From DASWJQ01 sp036397095 (GTDB lineage Bacteria; Chloroflexota; Anaerolineae; Anaerolineales; E44-bin32): a stretch of 14,013 bases of DNA. The notes beneath the pieces were generated by a model. That model did not search any database, was not told where the DNA came from, and saw nothing but the letters and a program-made list of their open reading frames with translations. Below, one piece after another: positions 1 through 8,630 of the stretch (position 1 is the stretch's first letter; each line of letters starts with the position of its first letter). The DNA lies in contig DASWJQ010000152.1 of NCBI GenBank assembly GCA_036397095.1, forward strand, positions 1 to 14,013. Reading direction: 5' to 3'. The translations under genes were made by a program, and so were the position numbers.

Positions 1-579
1 GTTTGGATCCAGGGCGGCGGGCGGGGCCGAGTCGCCGCTCATACGCTGCAGACGGTCGAAGGAAACGACGCCCAGCAGGTCCCGGCCAAGCCGCGGAACG
101 ACGAGGTGTTCTAGGTCAGGCAGCGCCGGCTTGAGTTCGGACACCAGGCCAACATGGTCAAAGCCATGGTACGCCTCGGGCAGCACGATGGCCCGGGCGG
201 CCGTAAACTCGAGAATGTATTTGAGTTCGCCTCGCAGCCGGATGCTGACCGGCACCAGCACGGCACCCAGATCGATGATTGCCAGCGAGGCCACAATCTG
301 CTCCCACCAGTTGGGCAGCTGAACCGCTATCAGGTCCCCCGGTTGCAGGCCCAGCGCGGCCAATCCCTGCCGGGTTTGCTCGACCTGGTCGTTCAGCTGG
401 CGATAGGTGAAGCGGTGGGCGCCCTCGATCAAGGCCTCCTTGTCGGGGCGCTGCGCCACGATCTGGCGGAAGCGCTCCAGGATGGTCTGCTCGCCCCAGT
501 AGCCCTGGGCCACATAGGCGGCGATCATGCTCTCGGAATGTCGCGGTGTGCGATCCCGATACACGGGACGATAGTCCAT
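1..579 (-). CDS. AMP-dependent acyl-CoA ligase, N-terminal part (cut by window edge)
   Basis: Only the first 193 codons are in the window; the frame runs open off position 1, so the stop and the catalytic half are missing. The start ATG at 579 has a strong ribosome site (GGAGGTAGCA). The protein begins MDYRPVYRD, followed by a YWGEQTILERF...RPDKEALIEG stretch, then FTYRQLNDQV, GLQPGDLIAVQLPNWWEQIV and LGAVLVPVSIRLRGELKYIL. This is the usual N-terminal layout of class I adenylate-forming enzymes, closest by eye to cyclohexanecarboxylate/medium-chain acyl-CoA ligases. The family activates a carboxylate with ATP to an acyl-AMP and then to the CoA thioester in the cytoplasm. Here it would supply acyl-CoA to the hydratase, dehydrogenase and thiolase upstream in the same operon. 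The AMP-binding P-loop and adenylation motifs lie outside, so integrity and substrate cannot be judged. Confidence 0.88.
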   Translation of the reverse strand, partial: MDYRPVYRDRTPRHSESMIAAYVAQGYWGEQTILERFRQIVAQRPDKEALIEGAHRFTYRQLNDQVEQTRQGLAALGLQPGDLIAVQLPNWWEQIVASLAIIDLGAVLVPVSIRLRGELKYILEFTAARAIVLPEAYHGFDHVGLVSELKPALPDLEHLVVPRLGRDLLGVVSFDRLQRMSGDSAPPAALDPN

Positions 580-687
580 TGCTACCTCCGGGTTGCTGCC
601 GTACTGCGATGGTCCGAGCGCGCTCGTGTCACGCCTCCCGTGAGCCGGCCCCTGCGCCGCTCCCTGACTCTTCCGCCCCGCATCGAC

Positions 688-1467
688 CTAGATCACCAAA
701 CCGCCATCGGCGTTGATGACCTGCCCGGTGATGAAATCGGAGGCGCTCGACGCCAGGAACAGAAAGACCGGTACAACGTCCTCGACTTCACCGTAGCGGC
801 GCAGGGCCAGCCGGGCTGCCCGCGCCGCCGCCTGCTCGGGGTCCGCGAGCAACGGCTCGGTCAGGCGGGTGCGCGCCAGCGGGGCAATGGCGTTGACACG
901 GATGCCCAACGGCCCGAGTTCCTTGGCCCAGGCCTTCGTCAACCCGACAACTCCCATCTTGGCCGCGGCGTAGTTGCTCTGCCCGACGGCCCCCGTCAGG
1001 CCGGAGGCCGACGTCACGTTGATCACCTTGCGGACCTCCGGCGTCCCGTCTCTGTCTGCAGCCTTGGCCAACGGCCGCCAGTAGGCCACCGCCGCCCGGG
1101 TGCAGGCCCACGTGCCCCGCAGGTTCACCCTGATGACCGAGTCGAATTCGTCCTCGGTCATGTTGTGCAGCATACGGTCGCGCAGGATGCCGGCGTTGTT
1201 CACCATGATGTCCAACCGACCAAAATTCTCGAGCGCGGCCGCAACGAGCTGCTCGCCCGCTTCGGTACCACCGACCTCTGCCTGACGTCCGGCTGCCTCG
1301 GCGCCGGCCTGCCGCAGCTCGGCAACCACCGCATCGACGGCGTCCTGATCGACATCATTCACGATGACCCGGGCGCCCGCCTGGCAGTAGGCGCTAGCAA
1401 CGGCGCGGCCAATTCCGCGACCCGACCCCGTGACGATCGCCACCTTGCCGGCCAGAGGACCGCTCAC
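688..1467 (-). CDS. SDR-family oxidoreductase, probable 3-hydroxyacyl-CoA dehydrogenase
   Basis: 259 residues, full length for a classical short-chain dehydrogenase. The NAD(P)-binding motif TGSGRGIG is at residues 13-20, NNAG at 90-93, catalytic Asn115, Ser153, and YAAAK with Tyr166 and Lys170. The block GILRDRMLHNMTEDEFD resembles the dehydrogenase part of multifunctional enzyme type 2 and actinobacterial fabG-like beta-oxidation enzymes. It likely oxidises a 3-hydroxyacyl-CoA to the 3-oxoacyl-CoA between hydratase and thiolase. The start is GTG at 1467, overlapping the TGA of the DUF35 gene (GTGA), with GGAGGAGGG just upstream, so translation is probably coupled. A gap of 108 bases follows to the CoA ligase. 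A 3-oxoacyl-ACP reductase role cannot be excluded, but the operon argues for degradation. Confidence 0.88.
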   Translation of the reverse strand: MSGPLAGKVAIVTGSGRGIGRAVASAYCQAGARVIVNDVDQDAVDAVVAELRQAGAEAAGRQAEVGGTEAGEQLVAAALENFGRLDIMVNNAGILRDRMLHNMTEDEFDSVIRVNLRGTWACTRAAVAYWRPLAKAADRDGTPEVRKVINVTSASGLTGAVGQSNYAAAKMGVVGLTKAWAKELGPLGIRVNAIAPLARTRLTEPLLADPEQAAARAARLALRRYGEVEDVVPVFLFLASSASDFITGQVINADGGLVI

Positions 1468-1829
1468 TTGCCCTCCTCCTCGGCCGAAGCCTCATCACCG
1501 ACCGCCTCGAACCAGTAGACGTCGGCCGCCGCATCGGCCGCCAAACGCACACGCTGGCCGACTTCCGGTTGGCTGGCCAGCCGCACAAACAGCACGGGGC
1601 CCTCGGCGAGCTCGACCAGTCCGACCCAGTAGGGCGCCTCGACCCCGTCCACCGAAACCGTCAGGTCAGACCATTTCCGAACGACCCCGTCGGGACCGAA
1701 CGCCGCCAGACCGACTCTCGCGCCTCCACAGGCCGGACAGACCGCCCGCTGCGGGATCATCCGATGTCCGCAGTCGGCGCACAGTCCGCCGGCCAGGCGC
1801 AGCCCGTCGCCATCGGCCATCAGCCGCAT
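1464..1829 (-). CDS. DUF35-type zinc-ribbon/OB-fold protein, thiolase partner
   Basis: 121 residues from the chosen ATG at 1829. That ATG shares one base with the thiolase stop (TGATG), with GGAG 11 bases upstream; a longer reading from 1862 would run into the thiolase gene. An N-terminal rubredoxin-like zinc ribbon has Cys17, Cys20, Cys31 and Cys34 (CADC and CPAC). A beta-rich segment follows (VRKWSDLTVS, PYWVGLVELAEGPVLFVRL) that fits the OB-fold of the DUF35 family, then an acidic tail (DEASAEEEGK). DUF35 proteins form complexes with thiolase-fold enzymes, for example BbsA with BbsB, ChsH2 with Ltp2, and the archaeal acetoacetyl-CoA thiolase complex. It is thought to help hold the CoA substrate rather than act alone. 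Its position directly after the thiolase gene makes that thiolase the obvious partner. Confidence 0.86.
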   Translation of the reverse strand: MRLMADGDGLRLAGGLCADCGHRMIPQRAVCPACGGARVGLAAFGPDGVVRKWSDLTVSVDGVEAPYWVGLVELAEGPVLFVRLASQPEVGQRVRLAADAAADVYWFEAVGDEASAEEEGK

Positions 1830-2986
1830 CAGGCGCCCCGCTCCAGCACGTGCACGGAGCACACGGCCGTGTCGCCATCCAGCCAGCCGCCCGAGTTCTG
1901 GCTGAGGGCCAGGCGGCTCTCGTGCACCTGTCGTTCACCCGCCTGGCCGCGCAGCTGCCAGACCAGTTCGGCAATTTGGGCCAGCCCGGTGGCTCCCACC
2001 GGGTGGCCACGGGCGGTCAGGCCGCCGCTTGGGTTGACCGGAGTGGCTCCCCCAAGTTGTGTTGCTCCGCTGTCGAAATAAGCGCCAGCTTTGCCGCGGG
2101 CGCAAAGACCCAGATCTTCGTAGTAGAGGAACTCGATCGGTGCGGTCGTGTCGTGAACTTCGACGACGTCAAGGTCGGCCGGGCCGATGTCAGCCGACTC
2201 ATACGCCTGGCTGATGGCCCGTCGAACGACACCTTCATTCAAGCCGTCAACGCCGCCGGTCGCCAGAATGGAGGCGCGGACGGCGATCGAGGCGTCTGCA
2301 TGTGGAGTCGATGAGACTACGGCAGCGGCGGCACCATCGGAAATCCCGGCAATCATCGGGATGGTCAGCGGCCCGGCGATCCTGCGGGCGGCGAGAACCT
2401 CCTCCTCCGTCAGATCCGCTCCAAACTGCGCATACGGATTGAGGGCACCGTTACGCTGATTCTTGATCGTGATCTCCGCCAGGTGGCGCTCGGTCAACAG
2501 ACCGCTCTGCACGTACTCTTGAAGCCGCATGGCGTACATGGCCGTGAACTGCAGGGCCTGGCCCTGGGTCATCTCGACATCTGTCGCCATGCGCAGTGCC
2601 GCCAGCGTCCGGCCGGTGTCGCCGACGAACAGCTTTTCTGCACCGACCGCCAGGGCGGTCTCAACCTCCCCGCTCCACACCAGCCGGATCGCATTCCACA
2701 GCGCCGTCGAACCGCTGGCGCAGGCGTTCTCGACATTGACGATCGGGATTTCGGAGATCCCGGCGTGGTGCAGGTTGACCTCGCCCCGGATCGCCTCCTG
2801 CCCGTTGAGCACGCCGCCGAGCGAGTTGGCAAAGTAGGCGGCCTCGATCTGGTCGGGGCCCAGGCCGGCATCGTCCAGCGCGGCGCCGACGGCGACTGCC
2901 GTCATCTGGCGCAGGGACACGTCGGGAAAACGGCCAAAGGGGTGCATGCCCACCCCGCGAATGTAGGCGGTCCGGCGATCATTCAT
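1829..2986 (-). CDS. SCP2/lipid-transfer-type thiolase
   Basis: 385 residues, normal for SCP2-like thiolases that lack the C-terminal SCP2 domain. The nucleophile motif NACASGS places Cys89. The VHDTTAP motif gives His278, and NPSGGLTARGHPVGATG gives His328. A last cysteine, Cys376, lies near the C-terminus (AVCSVHV). Because Cys89 and both histidines are kept, a true thiolase reaction (CoA-dependent cleavage of a 3-oxoacyl-CoA) is more likely than the retro-aldol activity of Ltp2-type relatives, which lack the thiolase cysteine. It lies 47 bases after the hydratase gene and overlaps the DUF35 gene by one base. The start ATG at 2986 has no strong ribosome site. A three-codon reading frame (ATG ATG CGA TGA) ends just before it and could couple initiation, though this is weak. 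Confidence 0.88.
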   Translation of the reverse strand: MNDRRTAYIRGVGMHPFGRFPDVSLRQMTAVAVGAALDDAGLGPDQIEAAYFANSLGGVLNGQEAIRGEVNLHHAGISEIPIVNVENACASGSTALWNAIRLVWSGEVETALAVGAEKLFVGDTGRTLAALRMATDVEMTQGQALQFTAMYAMRLQEYVQSGLLTERHLAEITIKNQRNGALNPYAQFGADLTEEEVLAARRIAGPLTIPMIAGISDGAAAAVVSSTPHADASIAVRASILATGGVDGLNEGVVRRAISQAYESADIGPADLDVVEVHDTTAPIEFLYYEDLGLCARGKAGAYFDSGATQLGGATPVNPSGGLTARGHPVGATGLAQIAELVWQLRGQAGERQVHESRLALSQNSGGWLDGDTAVCSVHVLERGA

Positions 2987-3033
2987 CGCATCATCCCGTG
3001 TGGAGCCTCGACATAGGCATGGACGCCGGCCAT

Positions 3034-3825
3034 TTAGTCGCCTTTGAACTCCGGCTTGCGCTTCTCGGCAAAGGCGCGCACGCCCTCGCGGACGTCCTCC
3101 GTCGTCCGCAGCGGTTCGCCCAGGTGGGACTCAAGGCGCAGCCCGGCCTCCAGCGGCAGGTCCAGCCCACGCCAGGCCGCCTCTTTGATGACGCGGACGG
3201 CCAGCGGTGCGTTTCGGCAGATGGCTCCGGCCAGCTCCAGCGCTGCCTCCAGCGCCCGGCCCGTATCGACAACGGCGTTTACCAGGCCAACCTGGTGCGC
3301 CCGCTCGGCATCGATCGTGCGGGCCGTCAGCAGCATTTCCAGGGCAACCCCGAAAGGGATCAGGCGGGGCAGACGCTGGGTGCCGCCGGCGTTGGGCGAC
3401 AACCCCCAGCGCGACTCTGTCATGCCAAAGGACGCATTGCGGGCGGCCACCCGCAAGTCGCAGGCCAGCGCCAATTCCAGCCCGCCCCCTAGACAATGGC
3501 CGTTGACGGCGGCGATGACCGGCTTGCCAACCCACAGGTTGCGGGTGAGCCCGCCCACGCCGGGTCGGTCTTCGGACCGCTGGCGGCGCTCCAACGGCGT
3601 CAGCTGTTCATACAGCTGACGCGCTTCCTTGAGATCGGCTCCGGCGCAGAAGGCCTCGTCGCCGGCCCCGGTGATGACCGCCGCCCAGATGTCCCGGCTG
3701 GCGCCGATCTCGCGCCACAGTTCAACAAGCCGGTCATTCACGGCCTGGTTGATGGCGTTCATCGCCTGCGGGCGGTTCAGCGTCAGAACGGCCACCCGAT
3801 CGTGCACCTCGAAGTCAACGGTCAT
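3034..3825 (-). CDS. Enoyl-CoA hydratase/isomerase (crotonase family)
   Basis: 263 residues from ATG 3825, chosen because AGAAGG lies just upstream and the crotonase fold starts there (MTVDFEVHDRVAVLTLNRP). The longer open frame upstream overlaps the preceding ATPase gene and has no homology-like content. Oxyanion-hole motifs are AFCAGADL (residues 58-65) and GHCLGGGLELA (109-119). Both hydratase glutamates are present by alignment to rat crotonase: Glu117 (in GLELA) and Glu137 (in FGMTESRWG). So it should be able to add water to a 2-enoyl-CoA. The C-terminus FAEKRKPEFKGD is typical of the family. It follows livF by 49 bases and precedes the thiolase by 47, marking the switch from transport to degradation genes in one transcript. 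Confidence 0.9.
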   Translation of the reverse strand: MTVDFEVHDRVAVLTLNRPQAMNAINQAVNDRLVELWREIGASRDIWAAVITGAGDEAFCAGADLKEARQLYEQLTPLERRQRSEDRPGVGGLTRNLWVGKPVIAAVNGHCLGGGLELALACDLRVAARNASFGMTESRWGLSPNAGGTQRLPRLIPFGVALEMLLTARTIDAERAHQVGLVNAVVDTGRALEAALELAGAICRNAPLAVRVIKEAAWRGLDLPLEAGLRLESHLGEPLRTTEDVREGVRAFAEKRKPEFKGD

Positions 3826-3874
3826 CGTTTCTACCTTCTCCGATCGAACCTGAGGCACGTCAGATGCTCCGCGG

Positions 3875-4556
3875 CTAGACGGCCAGGTACTTGGTCTTGA
3901 TCTCGGCCTCCGCCTCCAGCTCCTGATAGGTCCCCTCATACACGACCTGCCCTCGGTCTAGGATGACCACCCGGTCCGCCACCGTGCTGGCAAAGCGCAC
4001 GTTCTGCTCAGACAGCAGCGTCGTGATCCCGTGCTCTTTGAAGCTGCGGATCTGGGCAGCCATCGACTCGAGGATCAGCGGCGCCAGTCCGGCGGTCGGC
4101 TCATCCAGCAGCAGCAGACGCGGGCTGCCCATCAAGGTCCGCGCCATCGCCAGCATCTGCTGCTCGCCGCCGCTCAAGGTGCCGGCCTTGCGGTTGGAGA
4201 GCTCGCGCAGGCGAGGGAACAGACCCAATACCGCCTCCAGGTCCCACAGCCCTCCCGGCCGGCGACCGACCTGCAGGTTCTCGGCGACGGTCAAAGTCGC
4301 AAACAGGCGCCTGTTCTCGGGAACATAGCCGACCCCGAGCGCGCTGATTTCATACGGGGGAAGGCCGATCAGCTCGTGTCCCCCCCAGCTCACCGATCCC
4401 CCATCCGGGCGCAGAAAGCCCATGATGGTGTTGAGAGTGGTGCTCTTGCCGGCGCCGTTCCGGCCCAACAGGCAGACCACCTCCCCCTGGCTGGCGGTCA
4501 GGTTGATCCCAAACAGAGCCCGGGCCAGCCCATAAGAAACGGCCAAATCGCGGACG

Positions 4557-4564
<8 letters not shown>
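3875..4564 (-). CDS. livF: Branched-chain amino-acid-type ABC transporter ATPase (LivF-like)
   Basis: 229 residues from ATG 4564, which overlaps the end of livG by 8 bases and has AGGAG four bases upstream. Longer starts lie inside livG. Walker A is GRNGAGKST (34-42), the Q-loop region contains VGYVPENRRLFATLTV (78-93), the signature is LSGGEQQ (130-136), and Walker B is RLLLLDE (149-155), followed by the PTAGLAP D-loop area. LSEQN carries the switch-region position, where Gln replaces His; this is common in LivF. It powers import together with LivG, LivH and LivM on the cytoplasmic face. The substrate is not decided by this subunit. In this setting an aromatic, alicyclic or short-chain carboxylate is as likely as an amino acid, because beta-oxidation genes follow in the same operon. 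Confidence 0.92.
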
Positions 4565-5305
<741 letters not shown>

Positions 5306-5309
<4 letters not shown>

Positions 5310-6322
5310 GCGGCCTCCCCCTCCTTGTGCTCTGGCGAAGGTCTGCCGAGCGGTGCCGGCACCTGCGGCTCCTCGGAAGCGGTTTTGGCCGGCTGCCAGA
5401 TTCGGGCGATCAACCGCATGAACGGCGGCCCGACGCCGTAAGGGGCCACCAGCGCGATGAAGATCATGGCGGCTCCCAGGAAGAGAAATCGGTAGACCGT
5501 GTAGCGGCTTATGAACTCGGACAAGAATTCCAAGATGACGGCGCCGACCAGCGGTCCGAAGGAGAGCATCGGTCCGCCCACGATGACGGCAACGAACGCG
5601 TCCGCCGAATGCAGCCAATGGGCGCTGCCGGGGAAAAAGGCGCGGTTGAAGAAGGCGAACAGGGCGCCGGCGATCCCGGCGAAAAAGGCCCCGATCACGA
5701 AGGCCATGATCTGCTGCCGGCGCACGGGGATGCCGGAGGCGATGGCTCGATTGGGACTGTCCCGCACGGCGCGCAGGCTGTAGCCAAACGGCGATTGGAA
5801 GATCCTGAAAAGCACGAAGATCGAGACACCCGTCAGCGCCAGGCTGAACCAGTAGAAGTTCTCGAGCGGAATGAGCCATCCGGGTGGGCGGATGCCGATC
5901 AAACCGTCGTCACCGCCGGTCAGGCTGCGCCAGCTGAAGAACACGGAGTAGACCAACTGGCCCAGGGCAAACGTCAGCATGAGCAGGTAGGCATGGCTCC
6001 GCCGGACAGCCAGAAAGCCCATGAGCCAGCCGGCGGCTGCCGCCGCCAGCGGGGCGGCGGTCATCGCCAGAGAGAAGTCAACGCCCGCTTTCAAGAGCAG
6101 GCCGGCTGTGTAGCCGCCGATGCTAAAGAAAGCGGCGTGGCCCAGCGAGACCATCCCGCCCTGCCCCATGATCATGCCCAGGCTCATGGCGAACAGCCCG
6201 GCAATGAGCAGTTCGATCGCAAAATGGAGATCTCGGGTGGACAACACCCACGGCAGACCGACCAGAACTGCGATCCCCAGCAGGTAGGCCCCCCTGTGCA
6301 GGGCGCGGCGGTTGGGGTTCAT
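5306..6322 (-). CDS. livM: Branched-chain amino-acid-type ABC transporter permease (LivM-like)
   Basis: 338 residues, usual for LivM. The hydrophobic profile shows about eight or nine membrane segments. The family motif GQGGMVSLGHAAFFSIGGYT (residues 53-72) and the loop GGDDGLIGIRPP (136-147) are present. A cytoplasmic EAA-like coupling loop is visible around residues 178-222 (FGYSLRAVRDSPNRAIASGI, then MAFVIGAFFAGIAGA). The start ATG at 6322 overlaps the livH stop (ATGA), and the stop overlaps the livG start. About 35 hydrophilic residues after the last helix (QPAKTASEEPQ...) form a charged cytoplasmic tail. It forms the channel with LivH in the inner membrane. Confidence 0.92.
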
Positions 6323-7191
6323 TCGCTGTGCCCAAACAGCCCGGCCGGCCGGAACAGCAGCACCAGGGCCATGAACATGATGACGAAGACAATGTCGAAC
6401 TGCGGTGCGATCAGGATGCCAAAGGCCTTGATCAGCCCAATGATGACGGCCGCTACGCCGGCGCCGGCGATGCTACCTAGCCCGCCGACAACCACGACGA
6501 CCAGCGCCTCGACCAGGATGCCGGTGCCCAACTCCAGATCGACGGTCAGCAGGGGCGAGGTCAGCACGGCGCCCAGCCCGATCAGGGCGCTGCCAACGGC
6601 AAACACCAGGGCGAAGAGGCGCGGTTCATTCACGCCCAGGGCGCTGCTCATCTGCCGGTCCTCGGCCGCCGCCCGGAGCAGCAGCCCCCAGCGGGTGCGG
6701 TGGATGGCTAGCAGCAACACGCTGGCCACCGCCACCCCGAAGCCCACGACGACCAGTTGATACACCGAGAACTGCACGCCGGCGACCGACCAGCGCCCGA
6801 CGAATTCGGCCGGGATATGGACGCTCTTGTAGCCCGTCCCCCAGATGAGCCGGATGACGTCGTTGATCACGTAGATCAAGCCGACGGTCAGTAGCACCTG
6901 AGCGTCGATACCGGCCGGATAAATCCGGCGTAGGAGCGTACGCTCGACGACCAGCCCGATCCCCAGCATGGCCGGCGGCACCAGCACCAGCATGATCCAG
7001 AACCAAGCGGGGCTGGCGGCGGCCAACCGGCTGGTCGTGAACGCCAGGTAGCCGGCCAGTGCGAACATGGCGCCGTGGGCCAGATTCAAGACCCGCGAGA
7101 CGCCGAAGGTCAGCGTGAAGCCGGAAGCCAGCAGGAAGAGCAGGGTGGCCGAGGCCAGGCCGCTGACCAGCTGCGCGATCCAAAGATCCAT
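6319..7191 (-). CDS. livH: Branched-chain amino-acid-type ABC transporter permease (LivH-like)
   Basis: 290 residues, typical of LivH, with about eight membrane segments. The hallmark LNLAHGAMFALAGYLA is at residues 35-50, and the C-terminal half carries a GGLGSIAGAGVAAVIIGLIK segment common in LivH. The start ATG at 7191 follows GGCAGGAAAAC. The stop overlaps the livM start by four bases. It forms the heterodimeric channel with LivM. The gene lies 87 bases after the binding-protein gene, and a strong hairpin sits in that gap, so its level may be lower than that of the binding protein. Confidence 0.92.
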   Translation of the reverse strand: MDLWIAQLVSGLASATLLFLLASGFTLTFGVSRVLNLAHGAMFALAGYLAFTTSRLAAASPAWFWIMLVLVPPAMLGIGLVVERTLLRRIYPAGIDAQVLLTVGLIYVINDVIRLIWGTGYKSVHIPAEFVGRWSVAGVQFSVYQLVVVGFGVAVASVLLLAIHRTRWGLLLRAAAEDRQMSSALGVNEPRLFALVFAVGSALIGLGAVLTSPLLTVDLELGTGILVEALVVVVVGGLGSIAGAGVAAVIIGLIKAFGILIAPQFDIVFVIMFMALVLLFRPAGLFGHSE

Positions 7192-7233
7192 GTTTTCCTG
7201 CCTGGAGCCGAGATGAAAGTCTACCGACCGAAA

Positions 7234-7261
7234 CGCGGGGGAGCCGAACGGCTCCCCCGCG
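7234..7261 (-). terminator. GC-rich hairpin between binding-protein and permease genes (attenuator or mRNA stabiliser)
   Basis: A perfect 12-base-pair stem (7234-7245 with 7250-7261) closes a four-base loop. Read on the minus strand it begins 17 bases after the stop of the binding-protein gene and is followed by only TTTCGG. The T-tract is too poor for a full intrinsic terminator, and the permease genes clearly continue downstream. I infer partial termination, or 3'-end protection of the upstream message so that more binding protein than permease is made. This arrangement is common in ABC importer operons. Confidence 0.6.
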
Positions 7262-7278
7262 CACCCTTCTCCGCCAGG

Positions 7279-8532
7279 CTACTCGGACCGCATGGCATCG
7301 ATTTCGGATTCGGTCGGCAGAACCCCGTCGACTTCGATGTACTGCAGGTTGGCCATGACGGAAGCGCCGGCATCGGCGTCCCACGCCAGGTCGCCCATCC
7401 ACCAGCCAACGTCGCTCTGGTGGTCGAATGCGCGCAGGGTGGCCGTGTTGCCGGTCGGATATTCGACCGTGATGCCTTCGAGCGCATCGATGACGGCCTC
7501 ACGGTCGGTCGAGCCGGCCGCTTCGATGGCGGCCAGGACGGTCTTGATGGCCGTGTACGCGATGGCCGACGACGAGTCCGGCTGCTCGCCGCCGAAGCGC
7601 TCGGTGTAGGCATTATAGAAGCCCATCGCATCTTCGTCGACCGGATAGGGGAAGTCGCTGCCCACGATCATGTTGGGCGGAACTTCCGTCTCCTGCAGAG
7701 ACTCCAGCTCCTCAAGCGAACCGCCCGTGGCATTGATGGCGGCAGCGACGCTGTCGAACAGCCCGGCCGCCTGCCCCTGACGGATGAACGGTCCGGCCGC
7801 CGCGGGCAGACCGCTGAAGATGATCAGGTCGGGGCCGGCCGATGCGATGGCGCTGATGTAGGGGGTCATGTCGCTCTCATCGAGCGTCGGCCAGAACTCG
7901 CAGCCCGGCAACAGTTCCAGATCGGGATTGATCTGCCGCAGGTACTCCAGGCTGATCCCCGTGATGTCGTGGCCGTAGGCGAAATCGTTGGCGATCGTGC
8001 ACACCGTCTGGAAGTCGGAGGGGGCCGCCTGGGCCGTCGCCCAGGCCAGGGTCCGGCCGCCGGCTGAGACGCGGAAGATGTACCTGTGGCCCGCCTCTTC
8101 CGTCAGGAAGCGGGCGTAGGATCCTTTCAGCACGAGCGGGATCTGGGCTTCCAGGGCAGCGTCACTGACGGCGGCCGCCACGCCGCTGTTCGTGATGCCG
8201 GCGACGGCAACCAGGGATTCGTCGGCCGCAAGCTCGCGGAAGGCGGCCACGCCCTCTTCGGGGCTCCCTTGGTCGTCGGCGGACAGCAGTTCGACCTGCC
8301 GCCCGAGCACGCCCCCGGCATCATTTGCCTGTTCGACCGCCAGCGTGGCCCCGTTCAGACCGTGGGTGCCAGAGAAGACAAAGGGCCCACTGAACGAATC
8401 CAGGTAGGCCACCTTCACCGGCGCCTCGGTCCCGGGTTCTTGCCCGCCGCCAGCTGCCCCTCCACAGGCAGCAACCACCAGTGATAGTGCCAGAACGAAT
8501 GAGACATAGATAGGGGATTTCTCAGTCATCAT
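7279..8532 (-). CDS. Liv-type ABC transporter substrate-binding lipoprotein
   Basis: 417 residues. A lipoprotein signal peptide is clear: basic start (MMTEK), hydrophobic core (VSFVLALSLVV) and lipobox VVAAC with Cys23 as the lipidated residue, then a Gly-rich linker (GGAAGGGQEPG). The mature part is a Peripla_BP_6 fold: VKVAYLDSFSGPFVFSGTHG at the N-terminus, LNGATLAVEQANDAGGVLG, and later domains with INATGGSLEEL and AYTERFGGEQPDSSSAIAY. It captures the solute outside the membrane and hands it to LivHM. The substrate is unknown; such proteins also bind aromatic acids, amides and short dicarboxylates. The start at 8532 has GGAGG seven bases upstream; a second ATG follows directly. It lies 98 bases after the LLM gene with no visible terminator, so it probably shares that transcript. 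Confidence 0.92.
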   Translation of the reverse strand: MMTEKSPIYVSFVLALSLVVAACGGAAGGGQEPGTEAPVKVAYLDSFSGPFVFSGTHGLNGATLAVEQANDAGGVLGRQVELLSADDQGSPEEGVAAFRELAADESLVAVAGITNSGVAAAVSDAALEAQIPLVLKGSYARFLTEEAGHRYIFRVSAGGRTLAWATAQAAPSDFQTVCTIANDFAYGHDITGISLEYLRQINPDLELLPGCEFWPTLDESDMTPYISAIASAGPDLIIFSGLPAAAGPFIRQGQAAGLFDSVAAAINATGGSLEELESLQETEVPPNMIVGSDFPYPVDEDAMGFYNAYTERFGGEQPDSSSAIAYTAIKTVLAAIEAAGSTDREAVIDALEGITVEYPTGNTATLRAFDHQSDVGWWMGDLAWDADAGASVMANLQYIEVDGVLPTESEIDAMRSE

Positions 8533-8630
8533 CGGATCTCCTCCCGCGCGCGTGAAAGCGAGCTGTCAGGAAACATCGAACTCGGAAATCTTGGGACTGT
8601 CCACCTCCCATCACTCCCGCCGGGGCAGGC

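Noticed and set aside
154..1518. 454-residue plus-strand open frame
   Set aside because: It is antisense to the CoA ligase and short-chain dehydrogenase genes, is rich in Arg/Gly/Pro/His as GC-rich shadow frames are, and has no domain pattern.
5310..5879. Upstream extension of the livG frame
   Set aside because: It overlaps livM in another phase, and the ATPase begins cleanly at 5309 with a good ribosome site.
5327..6760. 477-residue plus-strand open frame
   Set aside because: It is antisense to livM and livH, with low-complexity Gln/Glu/Gly/Thr content; the minus-strand permeases are clearly the real genes.
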